From: Candidatus Kuenenia hertensis
GTDB taxonomy: Bacteria; Planctomycetota; Brocadiia; Brocadiales; Brocadiaceae
Length of the DNA: 64,000 nt
Assembly (NCBI GenBank): GCA_021646465.1
Contig: SOET01000008.1
Coordinates: 1 to 64,000, forward strand
Reading direction: 5' to 3'
The notes under the pieces were generated by a model. That model did no database searches, was not told the origin of the DNA, and was given only the letters and a program-made list of their open reading frames with translations. Each line of letters opens with the position of its first letter. Within the stretch, counting starts at the first letter, position 1. A program made the position numbers and the translations under genes. Positions 44,271 to 52,230 of this stretch are shown here, piece by piece.

Positions 44271-45626
44271 CTAAGTTTTAAATGAATTTTCCTTATTCAT
44301 AATATTTTCGTGTATTATAATCATCACCCATAATAACCAAAATGATTTAGTCCAACATGTATCCAAAAAAAAGCTTGTTGCTAGAATTGCCCAAAAAGAA
44401 GACTTTAACATTATTATGCCTGTTTTTTCTTGAAGCATTTTTGAATATATAGATTGATAATGTTTCCACATAGCGAGGATCATAAAAGAAAAACCTAACA
44501 CGCCCATCTCTACAAAATTCCCCAAATAGATATTATGAGAACCTCGACCAAAACCTTTAAAACCAGAGCCGAAAAAAGCAAAATCATTGTATGCAAAATG
44601 AAAATTGTTTAAACCCGCTCCTAACATCCAATATTTCTTTAACATGAGCAAACCAACTTTCCAAATACTTTCTCTTCCGGCTCCAGAATGAGTTTCAATT
44701 GTATCCTTAATTCGGTCTATGAAAAAATCAGGTGTGAAAATTATTGAAACAACTGTAATAAGAACCAATAAAGCTCCTAACATTTTTCTTTGTTTAGAAA
44801 ATAAAATATACACGATGAATATAATCAAAACACCAAGTAATCCACCTCTTGACCCAGTAAGAATTACGCCAAAAGTTATTATGCCAAATATTATCAAAAA
44901 CAATCCTTGTACCATCTTTGTTTTCTTTGATCTTAGAATCATTTCCATACATACAGTAATAGGAATTAATAAACAGAATGCTATCCCATTAGGATCAGCA
45001 ATACGGTCTCCAATCGTTATAGTGGTTCTTTCTCCTCCGACAAATATACCTTTATAATGTAAGTAAATCAGAAATAAAGAACCAAGGAATGCTCCAGCAA
45101 CAATAAACAATTTAAGAATTTGATACTCGGACTCTGTAATTTGGTACGATGCAACTATCAAATACAATATTAATAAACCAACTGCTGTTGGAATTCTAGA
45201 CATTACGGCAGATTGTTCAATTGCCCAAAATAGAGATACACAACCATATAGAATAAATAGCAACCACCAAAGACAAATAATATTCGGTTTTCTCAATTTA
45301 TTCTCAAAAATTCCCTTTAATAATAAAACTAATATCGTTAACACCCCAAGAAATTTTGTCAAAGTTGCACCTTTAGCACTACCTACTACAGATAAGACTG
45401 AATCAAAAGGAAGAAGAAATACATACGCTCCAAAAGGGAAAATAAATGGTTTTTCAACAGCTAAATAAATTAAAAAAGGCAATAAAATTATGCCAAAATA
45501 AATAATATTAAAATCAACTATTACATTAGCCAAAAAAATGCCAAATAAAAGTATAAAAACAACAAGTATTATTTCACTACTATTCGATCTTGCTTTTGTA
45601 TTAATATTTTTTATAAATATTCTCAT
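44271..45626 (-). CDS. O-antigen ligase/polymerase (Wzy-like)
   Basis: A 451-residue membrane protein with about 11 hydrophobic segments. The Wzy_C-type signature is VILTGSRGGLLGVLIIFIVY, and the large periplasmic loop has GAGLNNFHFAYN and GRGSHNIYLGNFVEMGVLG, the HNxYL motif region of the ligase/polymerase family. It would polymerise lipid-linked repeat units at the periplasmic face. Genes for a flippase (2.3 kb) and for Wza/Wzc export (52-56 kb) are elsewhere in the window. Confidence 0.88.
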   Translation of the reverse strand: MRIFIKNINTKARSNSSEIILVVFILLFGIFLANVIVDFNIIYFGIILLPFLIYLAVEKPFIFPFGAYVFLLPFDSVLSVVGSAKGATLTKFLGVLTILVLLLKGIFENKLRKPNIICLWWLLFILYGCVSLFWAIEQSAVMSRIPTAVGLLILYLIVASYQITESEYQILKLFIVAGAFLGSLFLIYLHYKGIFVGGERTTITIGDRIADPNGIAFCLLIPITVCMEMILRSKKTKMVQGLFLIIFGIITFGVILTGSRGGLLGVLIIFIVYILFSKQRKMLGALLVLITVVSIIFTPDFFIDRIKDTIETHSGAGRESIWKVGLLMLKKYWMLGAGLNNFHFAYNDFAFFGSGFKGFGRGSHNIYLGNFVEMGVLGFSFMILAMWKHYQSIYSKMLQEKTGIIMLKSSFWAILATSFFLDTCWTKSFWLLWVMIIIHENIMNKENSFKT

Positions 45627-45674
45627 TTTTTGTTATCTTCATTGCCAAATTGAAGAATATTAAGCCTTTTGTGG

Positions 45675-46889
45675 TTAATTACTTATTTTAAAATATTCTT
45701 TGATCGTTTCTACAACTTTCATTATCATTTCTTTGCCCATTAACGGCTCCACAGGCAGGCTTAAAACGTCATGAACTACACTCTCACTTTCTTTTAGATC
45801 ACCATTCATCCTATATCTCCCTTCAAATACCTTCATTTTATGCAGTGGTACAGGATAATAAACCATTGTACTTACGCATTTATCTTTAAGGTATCTCATA
45901 AGTTCATCTCGTTTGCCATTATTCACTCTGATGGTGTATTGGTGAAATACGTGGTCGTCAGTAAAATATGGCGTTGAAGGGTTAGAGAGTTGAGGGGTTG
46001 GCAGAATTATATCTTTTATTCCAGAAAGTTCTTGATTGTATACCTCTGCAATCTTTTGTCTACGTTCATTGAATTCATCAACATATTTAAACTTTGCAAG
46101 GAGAATTGCCGCCTGGAGGGTGTCGAGCCTTGCATTATAGCCAATATGATCAACATTATATTTATCTTTACCGCCATGCTTTAAAAGCATTCTTGCCACT
46201 TCTGCTATTTGATCATCATTGGTTGAAATCATACCACCATCACCAAACCCACCAAGGTTCTTTGATGGGAAAAAACTAAAAGTACCCGCCATTCCTACTG
46301 AACCAAGTTTTTGTGGTGAGTCTTTAGAACCATTCCAAGTACCGCCAAAGGCCTGGGCAACGTCTTCGATAACAAAAAGATTATATTCATTAGCAATCTT
46401 CATTATCTCATTCATGTTGCAGGGCTGGCCGTAAAGATGAACGGGGATGATGCCTACAACGTGGGTTGAGTTTTGAGTTTTGAGTTTTGAGTTCCGTGTT
46501 AAATACTTTCTGATTTCAATTGGATCGATATTATAAGTAACAGGGTCGATGTCTACAAAGACAGGTGTTGCACCAGCACGCAAAATGGCATCGCCGGTTG
46601 CGGTAAAGGTAAAAGGCGTTGTGATAACTTTATCTGATTTGTCGAAATATTCTTTTCCTTTTAATTTTAACGCAAGTGCCCTTAATGAAAGCACCAATGC
46701 CTCTGTACCTGAAGAAACACCTATGCAATGCTTTACTCCGATGTATTCAGCGATTTTATCTTCGAGTTCTTTTACCTCCGGACCAAGAATCCATTTCTGG
46801 TGGTCAAGACATTTTCTGATTGCAGCATCAATGTCTGCTTTCATGTATTCGTATTCACGTTTCAGGTCGAGCATTGGTATTTGTTTCAT
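45675..46889 (-). CDS. wbpE: UDP-sugar aminotransferase, WbpE-like
   Basis: A 404-residue DegT-family aminotransferase. KQIPMLDLKREYEYMKADID opens it, the cofactor site is in HCIGVSSGTEALVLSLRAL, and the PLP lysine in FSFFPSKNLGGFGDGGM. In the WbpA-B-E-D pathway it aminates C3 of UDP-3-keto-GlcNAcA. The ATG at 46889 is chosen because AGGAGGAAAA stands directly before it. Residues 139-151 (NSKLKTQNSTH) are an extra loop encoded by a short degenerate DNA repeat. It lies 120 bp after the WbpB-WbpD fusion, supporting the pathway assignment. Confidence 0.87.
   Translation of the reverse strand: MKQIPMLDLKREYEYMKADIDAAIRKCLDHQKWILGPEVKELEDKIAEYIGVKHCIGVSSGTEALVLSLRALALKLKGKEYFDKSDKVITTPFTFTATGDAILRAGATPVFVDIDPVTYNIDPIEIRKYLTRNSKLKTQNSTHVVGIIPVHLYGQPCNMNEIMKIANEYNLFVIEDVAQAFGGTWNGSKDSPQKLGSVGMAGTFSFFPSKNLGGFGDGGMISTNDDQIAEVARMLLKHGGKDKYNVDHIGYNARLDTLQAAILLAKFKYVDEFNERRQKIAEVYNQELSGIKDIILPTPQLSNPSTPYFTDDHVFHQYTIRVNNGKRDELMRYLKDKCVSTMVYYPVPLHKMKVFEGRYRMNGDLKESESVVHDVLSLPVEPLMGKEMIMKVVETIKEYFKISN
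46463..46495. repeat. In-frame degenerate repeat inside wbpE-like gene
   Basis: Four copies of a TTGAGTTT-type unit (plus-strand reading TTGAGTTTTGAG...) encode the extra loop NSKLKTQNST between the conserved blocks IRKYLTR and VVGIIPVHLYG. The reading frame is kept. Confidence 0.7.
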
Positions 46890-47009
46890 TTTTCCTCCTA
46901 TTTGGGGACGCAGATCGTCGCAGATTATCATGATTACAAAAATATTTTTTTATTACCAAATGCATTTATAGCTTTTTTCGTTAGTTTAAGGTATTTACAA
47001 TACTGAAAA

Positions 47010-48683
47010 TCAGCGTTCATCAGCGTCCAAATTATTATGTATTAATTTTCCATCGTTAAGCTGGTATATCTCCCCACAATACCCACACGCCGCAAGATCG
47101 CTATTAAATTTCAGTGTTGTACCACATTTACAGGCCCAGCCCTTATGTTTTGCTGGAACACCAGCTACTATGGCATGATCCGGTACATTGTTTTTCACTA
47201 CAGCTCCTGCACCTATCAATGCATATCTACCTATTTCAACCCCGCATACAATTGTTGCATTTGCTCCTATAGTAGCTCCTCTTTTAACCAGAGTTTGACG
47301 AAACTCCTGCCTTCTGTTTATAAATGATCTGGGGTTATAGACATTGGTAAATACACATGACGGCCCACAAAAGACTTCATCCTCAAGAGTTACACCTTTA
47401 TAAACCGATACATTGTTTTGAATCTTGCATTTATCACCGATTGCTACGTCTGGGCCAACCTCAACATGCTTTCCTATTATACAATTCCTGCCTATCTTCG
47501 AGCCTTTTTGAATGTGTGAAAAATGCCATATTTTCGTTCCATCACCAACCTCTACGCCATCGTCGATATAGGCACTTTCATGAACGAAATATTGTTGCTG
47601 GGTTGAGGTGTTGAGGTGTTGAGCGGATAAACGGTTAAAGGGTTGAATGGTCGCATTGTTACGTTTGGAATTGGCTATAGCTTTTTCTGCCATTTCTAAT
47701 ATTTTGAGCACACGCAATCCCTCGGCTCCATCTGTCTTTGGTATTTTTCTTTGCAACACACATTCAGCAAAATGATTTAATTCTTCTTTAAGAGGTTCTA
47801 TGGATTCTGAAGGAATAACCTGATAATCAGCTTTTTGGGCAATGGGAATCTTCCCATTTCTCCATTCTATTTTATGGGGATATAGAAACAACTTTTCTTT
47901 ACTCATATCGTCAAATACAGCCATTGCCTTTGAACCTACTACAATTAACTTCTGTTCCTTATATGGATGGAGCCAGCTTACAAAGATATGCCCTTTTATC
48001 CCATTCTTAAAGGTAAGCGTGGTCATTGTGGTATCGCATATTGCGTTGTTGAGATAATCCCCTCCAGATGCTGACACTTGTACTGGTTCCTCTTCAAGCA
48101 ACATCAGAATTACCGAAATATCATGAGGCGCAAAACTCCATAGTATATTCTCTTCAGTTCGGAGTTTCCCAATATTTAAACGGTTGGAATAGACATACTG
48201 TAATTTCCCCAACCCTCCGGTAGATATAAGGTCTTTTAATTTTATTACGGCTGGATGGTATTGAAGAATATGGCCAACCATCAATACTCTATTTCCAGCA
48301 TTTGCAAGCTTTACAAGTTCCTCTCCTTCCCTGACTGTTAATGCAAGGGGTTTTTCGACAAATACATCTTTTCCTGACATCAATGCCTTTTTAACATATT
48401 CATAATGCATAGCTGCTGGCAACGCTATAACAATAGCCTGTATGTCAGGGTTTTTTAAAATATCTTCAAATGATCCGGTATAGCGCACATCAGGAAACTG
48501 TTCTTTTCTTTCTGAAAGAATACACTGATCTAAATCACACGCTGTATGCAACAAGTCAAGTTCATATAAACTCCTTAGGATATTCTTCCCCCAATAACCA
48601 AGGCCAACCAGGCCGATGAAAGGAGAAGAGTTAAAGATCTGAGGAATTTCGGAGTTAGGGTGTTGCGTTGTTGAGTTGTTCAT
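47010..48683 (-). CDS. Fused sugar dehydrogenase and N-acetyltransferase (WbpB-WbpD type)
   Basis: A 557-residue fusion. Residues 20-340 form a Gfo/Idh/MocA oxidoreductase (GLVGLGYWGKNILRSLYEL; the lysine motif VFVEKPLAL), matching WbpB, which oxidises C3 of UDP-GlcNAcA. Residues 365-530 form a hexapeptide acetyltransferase (IWHFSHIQKGSKIGRNCIIG ... GVPAKHKGWACK), matching WbpD. The two activities are steps two and four of UDP-2,3-diacetamido-2,3-dideoxyglucuronate synthesis. The final 30 residues carry a small zinc-ribbon-like pattern (CKCGTT ... CGYCGE). The linker and the N-terminus are encoded by degenerate short repeats. Confidence 0.88.
   Translation of the reverse strand: MNNSTTQHPNSEIPQIFNSSPFIGLVGLGYWGKNILRSLYELDLLHTACDLDQCILSERKEQFPDVRYTGSFEDILKNPDIQAIVIALPAAMHYEYVKKALMSGKDVFVEKPLALTVREGEELVKLANAGNRVLMVGHILQYHPAVIKLKDLISTGGLGKLQYVYSNRLNIGKLRTEENILWSFAPHDISVILMLLEEEPVQVSASGGDYLNNAICDTTMTTLTFKNGIKGHIFVSWLHPYKEQKLIVVGSKAMAVFDDMSKEKLFLYPHKIEWRNGKIPIAQKADYQVIPSESIEPLKEELNHFAECVLQRKIPKTDGAEGLRVLKILEMAEKAIANSKRNNATIQPFNRLSAQHLNTSTQQQYFVHESAYIDDGVEVGDGTKIWHFSHIQKGSKIGRNCIIGKHVEVGPDVAIGDKCKIQNNVSVYKGVTLEDEVFCGPSCVFTNVYNPRSFINRRQEFRQTLVKRGATIGANATIVCGVEIGRYALIGAGAVVKNNVPDHAIVAGVPAKHKGWACKCGTTLKFNSDLAACGYCGEIYQLNDGKLIHNNLDADER
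47593..47660. repeat. Degenerate repeat forming the fusion linker
   Basis: GTTGAGGTGTTGAGGTGTTG and further imperfect units encode the low-complexity linker (NATIQPFNRL, then LNTSTQQQ) between the dehydrogenase and acetyltransferase halves. A related repeat encodes the first 20 codons (near 48625-48683). Confidence 0.65.
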
Positions 48684-48745
48684 TTTGCTAGTTTTCTTAG
48701 GTTTTTAATCTGAAATCTAATTTAAAAAAAATTTGTTTAAAACAA

Positions 48746-50014
48746 TTACGTCTTATGCTTGTTTTGGTATTTCCAAAAATATTTATAAACCCACTGAAAA
48801 AATTCGATAATTATAGTTATTGGGTGAACAAAATATATGAAATAAATTAATACATTAGAATTTATTCCATATCTTTGTCTTAGCCATTCCGGCCTTCTTA
48901 GTAAATTTTTAATGTAATATCCTGTAATATATTTCGCTTTTTCAAGGATAAGATTTGTAGATAATATATTTAATAGAATTATGAATATTCGATTAGGACC
49001 CTTTAGAGATTGATTATTGTGAGTTGTATTCAAAACAATATAATTAAACCACCTGAGAGGAAAATGTGTTGATGGCATAATTCCTGTTAAATTTTTACCA
49101 GCAGGGATACCAAACAGTTGAGTAGTCAAATACAGACAAAAAAATACTTGCCTTTGTATTCCCAGCTCACAGGACTTTTTTTCTATCAAATTCCAATCTA
49201 TTTTATTGTTGTAAGATTTTATAATTAATATAATGTCCAATAACCATATAAACCTTACAAACAAATTCTTTGAAAAATTTAAATACGTATGCCAGAAAAT
49301 ATGTAAGAGTAAATATTCACCTTTTAGCCTAAGAATATGATTTTGTTTGTTATTTATTGGATATGAATTACTAAAAAAATCCTTGATTTTATTGTTAATA
49401 CGGCACTTTTTTGTCGCTATGTTCTGATGAAGCTCAATGACTGAATACACATTTTTAAGCTGTTTTATATAGGGAAAATGAAAATGTTCTTTTTCATAAT
49501 ATTCTTCATCGACACTATGATCAAAAAGAGGTGAATCACAGATAGATATATATCCCTGACAAATCAATAACTCTTTTGCCCTTGCCATATGTTCTCTTTG
49601 TATTAGCACATCTACATCACACATAGGCCGTAAAGCCTGATCCGGATAATAGCTTTTCGCTAAATCAGATCCCTTGAGCAGGATAACATCTATACCTTGC
49701 TCTTCAAATGCATTCAGTATTTGTTTAAGTTCATTAAACTGTATTAAATTATTTACTAATTGTTCATTGTATTTGGCTTCAAGTGCTTTTTTAGTTTCAA
49801 TATTTATTTCAATTCCTTTATATTTGGAAGATTCTTTCTTAATTATATAATATAAGAAAGGAGCTACATCTACTTGATATCCTTCTTTTAAAAGAGAATG
49901 CCAGGTAAGTTCTTCATTAAATTTCTGGTAGATCATGTTATTTTGCGGACTTGCAGTGGTATTATCGTTTAGGTAGAGATTTAAAAGGCCAAGAGGTGTT
50001 GTTTGGTTTTTCAT
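48746..50014 (-). CDS. Nucleotidyltransferase family protein (PF14907 type)
   Basis: A 422-residue protein of the nucleotidyltransferase branch found in polysaccharide and lasso-peptide clusters. GIDVILLKGSDLAKSYYPDQ, then RPMCDVDVLIQREHMARA provides the LLKG and D-x-D-(V)-L-I catalytic motifs. The later part has HHFHFPY-like and LHQNIATKK blocks and hydrophobic helices near the C-terminus. The reaction is unknown (attachment of a nucleotide to a peptide or sugar is assumed for the family). It lies inside the WbpA...WbpE gene run, while an HprK-like kinase, its frequent companion, is at 59.4 kb. Confidence 0.8.
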   Translation of the reverse strand: MKNQTTPLGLLNLYLNDNTTASPQNNMIYQKFNEELTWHSLLKEGYQVDVAPFLYYIIKKESSKYKGIEINIETKKALEAKYNEQLVNNLIQFNELKQILNAFEEQGIDVILLKGSDLAKSYYPDQALRPMCDVDVLIQREHMARAKELLICQGYISICDSPLFDHSVDEEYYEKEHFHFPYIKQLKNVYSVIELHQNIATKKCRINNKIKDFFSNSYPINNKQNHILRLKGEYLLLHIFWHTYLNFSKNLFVRFIWLLDIILIIKSYNNKIDWNLIEKKSCELGIQRQVFFCLYLTTQLFGIPAGKNLTGIMPSTHFPLRWFNYIVLNTTHNNQSLKGPNRIFIILLNILSTNLILEKAKYITGYYIKNLLRRPEWLRQRYGINSNVLIYFIYFVHPITIIIEFFQWVYKYFWKYQNKHKT

Positions 50015-50111
50015 TTATTTATAAAATCATACGATATTACAAGAAAATGTCTTATAATTTAAATTAGTATTCCTTTTCATATTTCCTAGCAGAGCCACCC
50101 GTCTTTTTATT

Positions 50112-51416
50112 TTAAGCTTTTATTACATTTCCATTATGATTAAAAGAATTATTAATTACATTCCTTGTATCAACAACAATTTTTGAATTATTGACAATAA
50201 ACCCGGCATCATATTCCGAATGATCAGTTGTTATCACTACACAATCATATGTACTTAGACTATAAGCAGTTAATGTAACGGAACTTTTGTTTATTGAATA
50301 CTTTCTCGTCTTTGGAATTAGATTTATATATGGGTCGTGATAATCAACATGAGCCCCGTTTTTTTCAAAGAGTTCCATAATCCTTAGGGCAGGTGATTCC
50401 CGAACGTCATCTATATCTTTTTTATAAGAAACTCCAAGCAATAAAATCTTTGCCCCTCTTAAGCTTTTGCTTTTATTATTTAATGCCTCTATTGTTTTCT
50501 GTATAACGTAATACGGCATGTACGTGTTAATTTCACCTGCAAGTTCAATAAATTTTGTATGAAAATCATATTCCCTGGCCTTCCACGTAAGATAAAAGGG
50601 ATCAATTGGAATACAATGGCCCCCCAACCCTGGCCCAGGATAAAAAGCCTGAAACCCAAACGGCTTGGTTTTTGCCGCATCTATTACTTCGAATATATCA
50701 ATATTCATTCTATCGAAGAGCATTTTCAGTTCATTTACCAATGCGATGTTAACCGACCGATAAATATTCTCCAGGAGTTTTGTTGCTTCAGCTACTCTTG
50801 TAGAGGAAACGGCAACAGTTTTCTTTACTACGGAATCATAGAGAGCTTTGGCAATTGATAAACACATATTTGTATAACCACCTACTACCTTAGGAATAGT
50901 ACTTGTCGAAAAGTCTTTATTATTGGGATCTTCTCTCTCAGGTGAATACGCGAGATAAAAATCTTTTCCAGCCTTTAACCCGGTTTCCTCCAATATTCCC
51001 CTCATCTCTTGATCCGTTGTCCCCGGATATGTTGTTGATTCTAAAACAATAAGCTTCTCTTTTCCCATATGTTGCGCAATGGTTTTTGTAGTATTAAAAA
51101 CATACGTCATATCGGGTTCACGGTGTTCGTTTAAGGGAGTGGGCACACAAATAATAATACATTCCATTGCCGACAACCTCGAGAAATCCGTGGTAGGGGA
51201 AAACCGTTGTCCGTGAGCCGTGAACAGTGAACCGTCAATGTGTTTGATGTAGCTCTTGCCCTGCTTTAGTAATTCAATCTTTTCAGGATCAATGTCGAAA
51301 CCCGTTACATGAAATCCTGCCTTACAGAATTCTATGGTTAGAGGTAACCCCACGTAACCAAGCCCAATAACACCAATGTTTGCTTTTTTTGATTTAATCT
51401 TCTCTATCAAATTCAT
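50112..51416 (-). CDS. wbpA: UDP-N-acetylglucosamine 6-dehydrogenase, WbpA-like
   Basis: A 434-residue nucleotide-sugar dehydrogenase. NIGVIGLGYVGLPLTIEFCK is the NAD site, ESTTYPGTTDQEMRG a family block, and GPGLGGHCIPIDPFYLTWKA carries the catalytic Cys of the WbpA/WecC branch. It oxidises UDP-GlcNAc to UDP-GlcNAcA, step one of the WbpA-B-E-D route whose other genes follow. The ATG at 51416 (MNLIEKIKSK) is preferred over a TTG nine codons upstream. Residues around SLFTAHGQRF replace the usual segment before TTDFSRL and are encoded by a degenerate repeat. Confidence 0.9.
   Translation of the reverse strand: MNLIEKIKSKKANIGVIGLGYVGLPLTIEFCKAGFHVTGFDIDPEKIELLKQGKSYIKHIDGSLFTAHGQRFSPTTDFSRLSAMECIIICVPTPLNEHREPDMTYVFNTTKTIAQHMGKEKLIVLESTTYPGTTDQEMRGILEETGLKAGKDFYLAYSPEREDPNNKDFSTSTIPKVVGGYTNMCLSIAKALYDSVVKKTVAVSSTRVAEATKLLENIYRSVNIALVNELKMLFDRMNIDIFEVIDAAKTKPFGFQAFYPGPGLGGHCIPIDPFYLTWKAREYDFHTKFIELAGEINTYMPYYVIQKTIEALNNKSKSLRGAKILLLGVSYKKDIDDVRESPALRIMELFEKNGAHVDYHDPYINLIPKTRKYSINKSSVTLTAYSLSTYDCVVITTDHSEYDAGFIVNNSKIVVDTRNVINNSFNHNGNVIKA
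51203..51236. repeat. In-frame degenerate repeat inside wbpA-like gene
   Basis: CCGTTGTCCGTGAGCCGTGA and following units (GAACAGTGAACCGTC) match the intergenic repeat at 11441-11486 in unit type. The frame is kept and the insertion falls in a surface loop between KSYIKHI and TTDFSRL. Confidence 0.7.
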
Positions 51417-51704
51417 ATGCTCTTGATTCTCCACATAAAACAAGTAAATTACTCAACAGGAATAAAGGGATTCAGGAATCGAGGAATCAAGGAGTCAGAA
51501 GTAAAGAAGCAGAAGGTAGAATGAAAAATAAATAACAATGTATTACTCCGTTATTCCTGATCTGTCAGATATCCCTGTACTTCACCATCTTAATATCCCA
51601 AGCGACAAACAACTCGTTTCAACAAATCCAACTAATCTAACAAACAATATTGATACTTCTTTTTCATAACATCAAGCTTGCAAACTGTCAGGCTTACAAG
51701 TTTC

Positions 51705-51755
51705 ATGTGTCTGGACTTCGTCCCTCTCAGTTACATGTATTATTTATGTAACTTA
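51705..51755 (-). ncRNA. Candidate structured leader element, copy 1
   Basis: 51 bp that recur at 56334-56384 with 4 mismatches. Read on the minus strand it can fold into GTTACAT...ATGTAAC followed by GGACGAAGTCC; in the other copy the stem change leaves a G-U pair. It lies 289 nt before the wbpA start; copy 2 lies 225 nt before wza. It may be a regulatory RNA or just a repeat. Confidence 0.4.
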
Positions 51756-51992
51756 TTATAAGGCTGAACTTATATTTCACACTTTCTAAAAGACTTACAA
51801 ACGAACAAGCTTACAAGCTTGCAGGCAGACGCAAGCATTCAGGTACAACAAGCTTGCTAAACAGAAACTTAACCGCTAACAGGATGGCAAGAGTCCGTAT
51901 CCTGAACAGAAAAACAATATTATTCCGCTACACCTGACTGCCCACCTGCACCATACATCCCAAGCCTTTGGTCTCTTAAAAAACTTTTGTAA

Positions 51993-52070
51993 GGTCGGGT
52001 TTCTTATCCGACAACTTTTTATTCATACTTGGTATTGTCTAATTGGTATTGTCGGGTAAGAAACCCGACC
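51993..52070. repeat. Palindromic repeat with 22-bp arms
   Basis: Left arm begins GGTCGGGTTTCTTATCCGAC; the right arm (52049-52070) is its exact complement. The 34-bp centre has a direct repeat TTGGTATTGTC. It stands 160 bp after the wzc stop and could stop transcription, although no T-run adjoins it. Confidence 0.75.
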
Positions 52071-52230
52071 AAGATTTTATATAATTTGTCAAATCAAATC
52101 CTTGCCGGAAATAGAATTTCCAGTTTAATTACGTTACCAAACAGGAATTTAGGAACGAATCACGTTTCAGTAGTTTGAAACATTACGCTGAATAACCCTT
52201 TAAACTCTTGACTTTTTATCCGGCCTCTAA

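Larger units (their letters stand above)
51417..52230. other. 814-bp intergenic region rich in repeats
   Basis: Between the wzc-like stop and wbpA. From left to right it holds a degenerate GGAATCAAGGAGTCAGAAG repeat (51458-51517), AAGCTTGCAAACTGTCAGGC-type repeats (51670-51700 and 51796-51850), the duplicated leader element (51705-51755), and a strong palindrome (51993-52070). No coding frame is convincing. Confidence 0.6.

Noticed and set aside
51705..51755. TPP or cyclic-di-GMP riboswitch
   Set aside because: A CTGAGA word recalls TPP elements, but the remaining conserved TPP and GEMM blocks are absent, so no known class is assigned.
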